Positions 62,033 to 64,000 of a DNA stretch of 64,000 nt are shown piece after piece. Numbering within the stretch: position 1 is the first letter of the stretch; each line of letters opens with the position of its first letter. The stretch lies in NCBI GenBank assembly GCA_017410165.1, contig JAFQRH010000019.1, positions 1-64,000 of the forward strand. Reading direction: 5' to 3'. This DNA comes from Alistipes sp. (GTDB taxonomy: Bacteria > Bacteroidota > Bacteroidia > Bacteroidales > Rikenellaceae). The notes below the pieces were generated by a model. That model saw nothing but the letters and a program-made list of their open reading frames with translations. It did no database searches and was not told the origin of the DNA. A program made the position numbers and the translations under genes.

Positions 62033-62100
62033 TTTACAACTTCTAACAAAAAGGGCGTGTCTAAACAAAACTTGTTAGACACGCCCTTATTTTATGTGGC
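62033..62100 (+). repeat. Dispersed hairpin repeat, copy 2; terminator of nrdJ
   Basis: A perfect 14-bp stem (62051-62064 with 62075-62088) with a 10-nt loop, then TTATTTTATG. The stem, the loop end CTTG, the upstream TTACAACTTC and the tail match the element at 132-199 near the window's start. It ends nrdJ transcripts, 34 bp past the stop. Confidence 0.75.
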
Positions 62101-62630
62101 TATAAAGGTTGCGCTCGCCCTCAAAATACACAATTTATGGCTCGTATATGCACATACCTATATATATTATACACGCCCGATTTTGCAATTATGCAATGAA
62201 AACCCACAACAATATGGATATATATGACATATAAATAAATATTTATTCTTATTACATTTTGTTGCACGGCTGCGATTTCTACTCTTTTTGCATAACAAAT
62301 CGGCTTGTTGTATTATATTGAGCCATAGATGGTTGCGTTTTAGGGACGAATTTGCCGATTTCTCGATTTTGGGGCGTTGTGTGATTCATCTCTGTTAGGA
62401 ATATCACAGCGTTGTGACTACGTGTGCCGGCCTCAGAAATCGCGTTTTATTGGGGCTCTAATTTTGTGTTAAGGGCTGATTTAACGTAGTTATTATAATT
62501 TATTGAAAAATTCTTCAAAAAATTTAATTACAATTTATAACTTTTTGGGGTTGAATAGTAACAATCTTAAATCGGTTTGCGATAAAATAATTTTAGTCTG
62601 TCACAATGGCGCAAATTTATTCAAAAATTA
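62101..62630. other. AT-rich intergenic region without a gene
   Basis: About 530 bases with many TATA and ATAT runs (for example TACCTATATATATTATAC near 62157-62173), no start codon with a convincing frame, and small ORFs only. I see no tRNA, small-RNA landmark or riboswitch. It may hold upstream regulation of the SusC-like gene or the remains of lost genes. Confidence 0.55.
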
Positions 62631-62662
62631 TTTGCTTACACTGTTTATTTATTGTAACTTTG
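62631..62662 (+). promoter_or_regulatory. Promoter of the SusC-like gene
   Basis: TTTG (62631-62634), 20 bp, TAACTTTG (62655-62662): an ideal -33/-7 pair. The start point is near 62669, with a leader of about 34 nt. Confidence 0.72.
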
Positions 62663-62702
62663 CGCAGAAATGGCTATTAAATTTTTTACAAACTAATAAT
62701 TA

Positions 62703-64000
62703 ATGCTTATGGTAAGGAAAATTGTACTATCAATTGCTACCGTTCTCGCAGTGTGTGGTTTTGCACTTGCACAGAACAAGCAAGTAACGGGTACGGTTAC
62801 CGGCACGGACGGTGCTCCGGTTGTCGGTGCTACTGTTGTGGTTGATGGAACCACACTTGGTACATCTACCGATTTGCAGGGTAAGTTCGTGTTGGATGCT
62901 CCGGCAGACGGCACTCTTACGGTTTCGTTCATCGGTTATCAAGACCAAAAGGTTGCTATCAATGGCAAGACTAGCGTCAACGTCGTTCTGCACGAGTCGT
63001 CGCAGAAGATCGGTGATGTCGTAGTTGTTGCGTTCGGTCAGACGACGAAAGAGGCGTTTAGCGGTTCGGCTACGACTATTAAGGCGGATGACCTGATTAA
63101 GACCCAGTCGTCGAACGTTGCCGACGCTCTCGTTGGTAAGGTTACGGGTATGCAGATGGCATCGGCTACGGGTCGTCCGGGTGCAGGTCAGTCGATTCGT
63201 ATCCGTGGTTTCGGTTCGGTTTCGTCTGACGTAGGTCAGGAGCCGTTGTGGGTTGTTGACGGTGTGCCTTTCGAGGGCGATATCAACAACATCAACTCGA
63301 ACGATATCGAGTCGATTACCGTCTTGAAGGATGCTGCTTCGACTGCACTCTACGGTTCGCGTGGTGCCAATGGTGTCATTATGGTTACAACCAAGCGTGC
63401 CAAGGTGGGTGACGCAATCGTTACCTTCGATGGTAAGTGGGGTGTGAACACAAAGGCACATCGTACGTATGACTACATCACCAGCCCGGGTGAGTACTAC
63501 GAGATGCACTATCGTGCGTTGAGCAACTACTACTACAACCAGGGTTATGCTGATGGTGAAATCTATCAGGCGGCTAACAAGGTCATCACCTCGACTCCGG
63601 GTGCCGGTGGTTTGGGTTACAACGTCTATAACGTACCGGAGGGCGAGTACCTCATCGGTCGTAACGGTAAGTTGAACCCTAACGCAACGCTCGGTCGCAA
63701 GGTGACTTATAAGGATAAGACCTATACGGTTATGCCGGACAATTGGCTCGACGAACTCTACGGTTCGGGCTTCCGTCAGGAGTACAACGTGAGCGTTGCT
63801 GCTGCTACCGATAAGGCGAACTTCTACGCATCGTTGGGTTACCTCGACAATAAGGGTATCATCGACGGTTCGCATCAGGATCGTCTCACCGCACGTTTGC
63901 GCGCTGACTATCAGGCAAAGAAGTGGTTGAAGGTAGGTGGTAACTTCTCGTTCACTCACTTCGATTGGCGTAACGGTAACAGCCCAAGCGACGAGGGTGA
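62703..64000 (+). CDS. SusC/RagA-type TonB-dependent receptor, partial (5' part)
   Basis: The coding frame is open from 62703 past the window's edge, so only about the first 432 residues are seen. A signal peptide (MLMVRKIVLSIATVLAVCGFALAQ) leads to a carboxypeptidase-regulatory-like domain with the family start VTGTVTGTDGAPVVGATVVV. A short linker ends in VVVVAFGQTTKEAFSGS, the place of the TonB box. The plug domain (VADALVGKVTGMQM, SIRIRGFGSVSS, PLWVVDGVPFEGD, DAASTALYGSRGANGVIMVTT) follows. The start could also be the Met at 62709. A susD-like partner would be expected beyond the window. Substrate unknown. Confidence 0.93.
   Translation, partial: MLMVRKIVLSIATVLAVCGFALAQNKQVTGTVTGTDGAPVVGATVVVDGTTLGTSTDLQGKFVLDAPADGTLTVSFIGYQDQKVAINGKTSVNVVLHESSQKIGDVVVVAFGQTTKEAFSGSATTIKADDLIKTQSSNVADALVGKVTGMQMASATGRPGAGQSIRIRGFGSVSSDVGQEPLWVVDGVPFEGDINNINSNDIESITVLKDAASTALYGSRGANGVIMVTTKRAKVGDAIVTFDGKWGVNTKAHRTYDYITSPGEYYEMHYRALSNYYYNQGYADGEIYQAANKVITSTPGAGGLGYNVYNVPEGEYLIGRNGKLNPNATLGRKVTYKDKTYTVMPDNWLDELYGSGFRQEYNVSVAAATDKANFYASLGYLDNKGIIDGSHQDRLTARLRADYQAKKWLKVGGNFSFTHFDWRNGNSPSDEG

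Noticed and set aside
59594..62068. An 824-codon minus-strand frame opposite nrdJ
   Set aside because: Same codon-bias effect; the plus-strand protein has all class II reductase motifs.
62503..62703. Small ORF of 66 codons upstream of the SusC-like gene
   Set aside because: It overlaps the ideal promoter and has AT-driven Asn/Leu/Phe composition without a signal of coding.

Overview
The window is an almost wholly chromosomal stretch of a Bacteroidota genome. It is most likely a member of the order Bacteroidales, and an Alistipes-like lineage would fit the fairly GC-rich third codon positions. The evidence is a SusC/RagA TonB-dependent receptor, TamL, the Bacteroidota-type Rpb6/omega protein, DUF4465, LemA/TPM and GNAT families typical of the phylum, very few Shine-Dalgarno sites, and repeated TAnnTTTG promoter elements. 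Several of these have a TTG or TTTG box exactly 20 bp upstream. I see no rRNA, CRISPR array, prophage, integrase or transposase. One tRNA (Glu, TTC) is present.

Layout: 1-206 is spacer with a hairpin repeat. 207-5489 (minus) is dapF-tamL-dxs. 5670-6470 (plus) is an alpha/beta hydrolase. 6601-7257 (minus) is rpsT and tRNA-Glu. 7399-14305 (minus) is a long operon bamD - omega - coaBC - recN - FecB/FecD/FecE-type importer. 14558-22674 (minus) is asd, PBP1A, a 999-aa metalloprotease-like outer-membrane protein, an unknown secreted protein and a SUI1/YciH factor. 22835-26718 (plus) is a TOPRIM-like DUF4435 protein, a small secreted ORF, a two-helix membrane protein and a K+/H+ antiporter. 26803-30537 (minus) is TPM/zinc-ribbon, LemA, an orphan response regulator and pgi. 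30833-37636 (plus) is the rod-shape operon mreBCD-mrdA-rodA and a DUF4465 lipoprotein. 37725-40357 (minus) is aroQ, a phosphotransacylase and ackA. 40757-45250 (plus) is rpsO, pnp and a TPR/OmpA-like lipoprotein. 45341-53315 (minus) is gcvT, a GNAT protein, rimO, ftsY, a degenerate lumazine-synthase-like gene, a YfgM-like TPR protein and a secreted protein of unknown function. 53478-54853 (plus) is recF-dciA. 54931-57156 (minus) is an NhaD-type antiporter and a radical SAM protein. 57305-62017 (plus) is an AT-rich lipoprotein, a nucleoside hydrolase and a B12-dependent ribonucleotide reductase. From 62703 a SusC-like receptor runs off the window.

Themes: cell envelope and shape (PBP1A, PBP2, RodA, Mre, TamL, BamD, DapF, Asd), replication and repair (RecF, RecN, DciA, NrdJ), acetate metabolism, ion homeostasis and translation. 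The NrdJ reductase needs adenosylcobalamin. The importer and the DUF4465 lipoprotein could take part in cobalamin acquisition, but this is inference.

Non-coding structure is where the window is least ordinary. Spacers between co-directional genes carry degenerate tandem repeats (units of 9, 11, 15 and 24 bp, and a 166-bp G/A tract). Most are purine-rich on the transcribed sense strand, and several have poly-C runs of 7-9 beside them. A 60-bp promoter-bearing direct repeat flanks an AT-rich, probably acquired lipoprotein gene. The coding anomalies that stand out are RecF with Cys in place of the Walker A glycine, a lumazine-synthase homologue lacking its catalytic segment, and a HEXXH protein combined with a propeller-like and a barrel-like region. 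I found no clear multi-gene system that I would call new.
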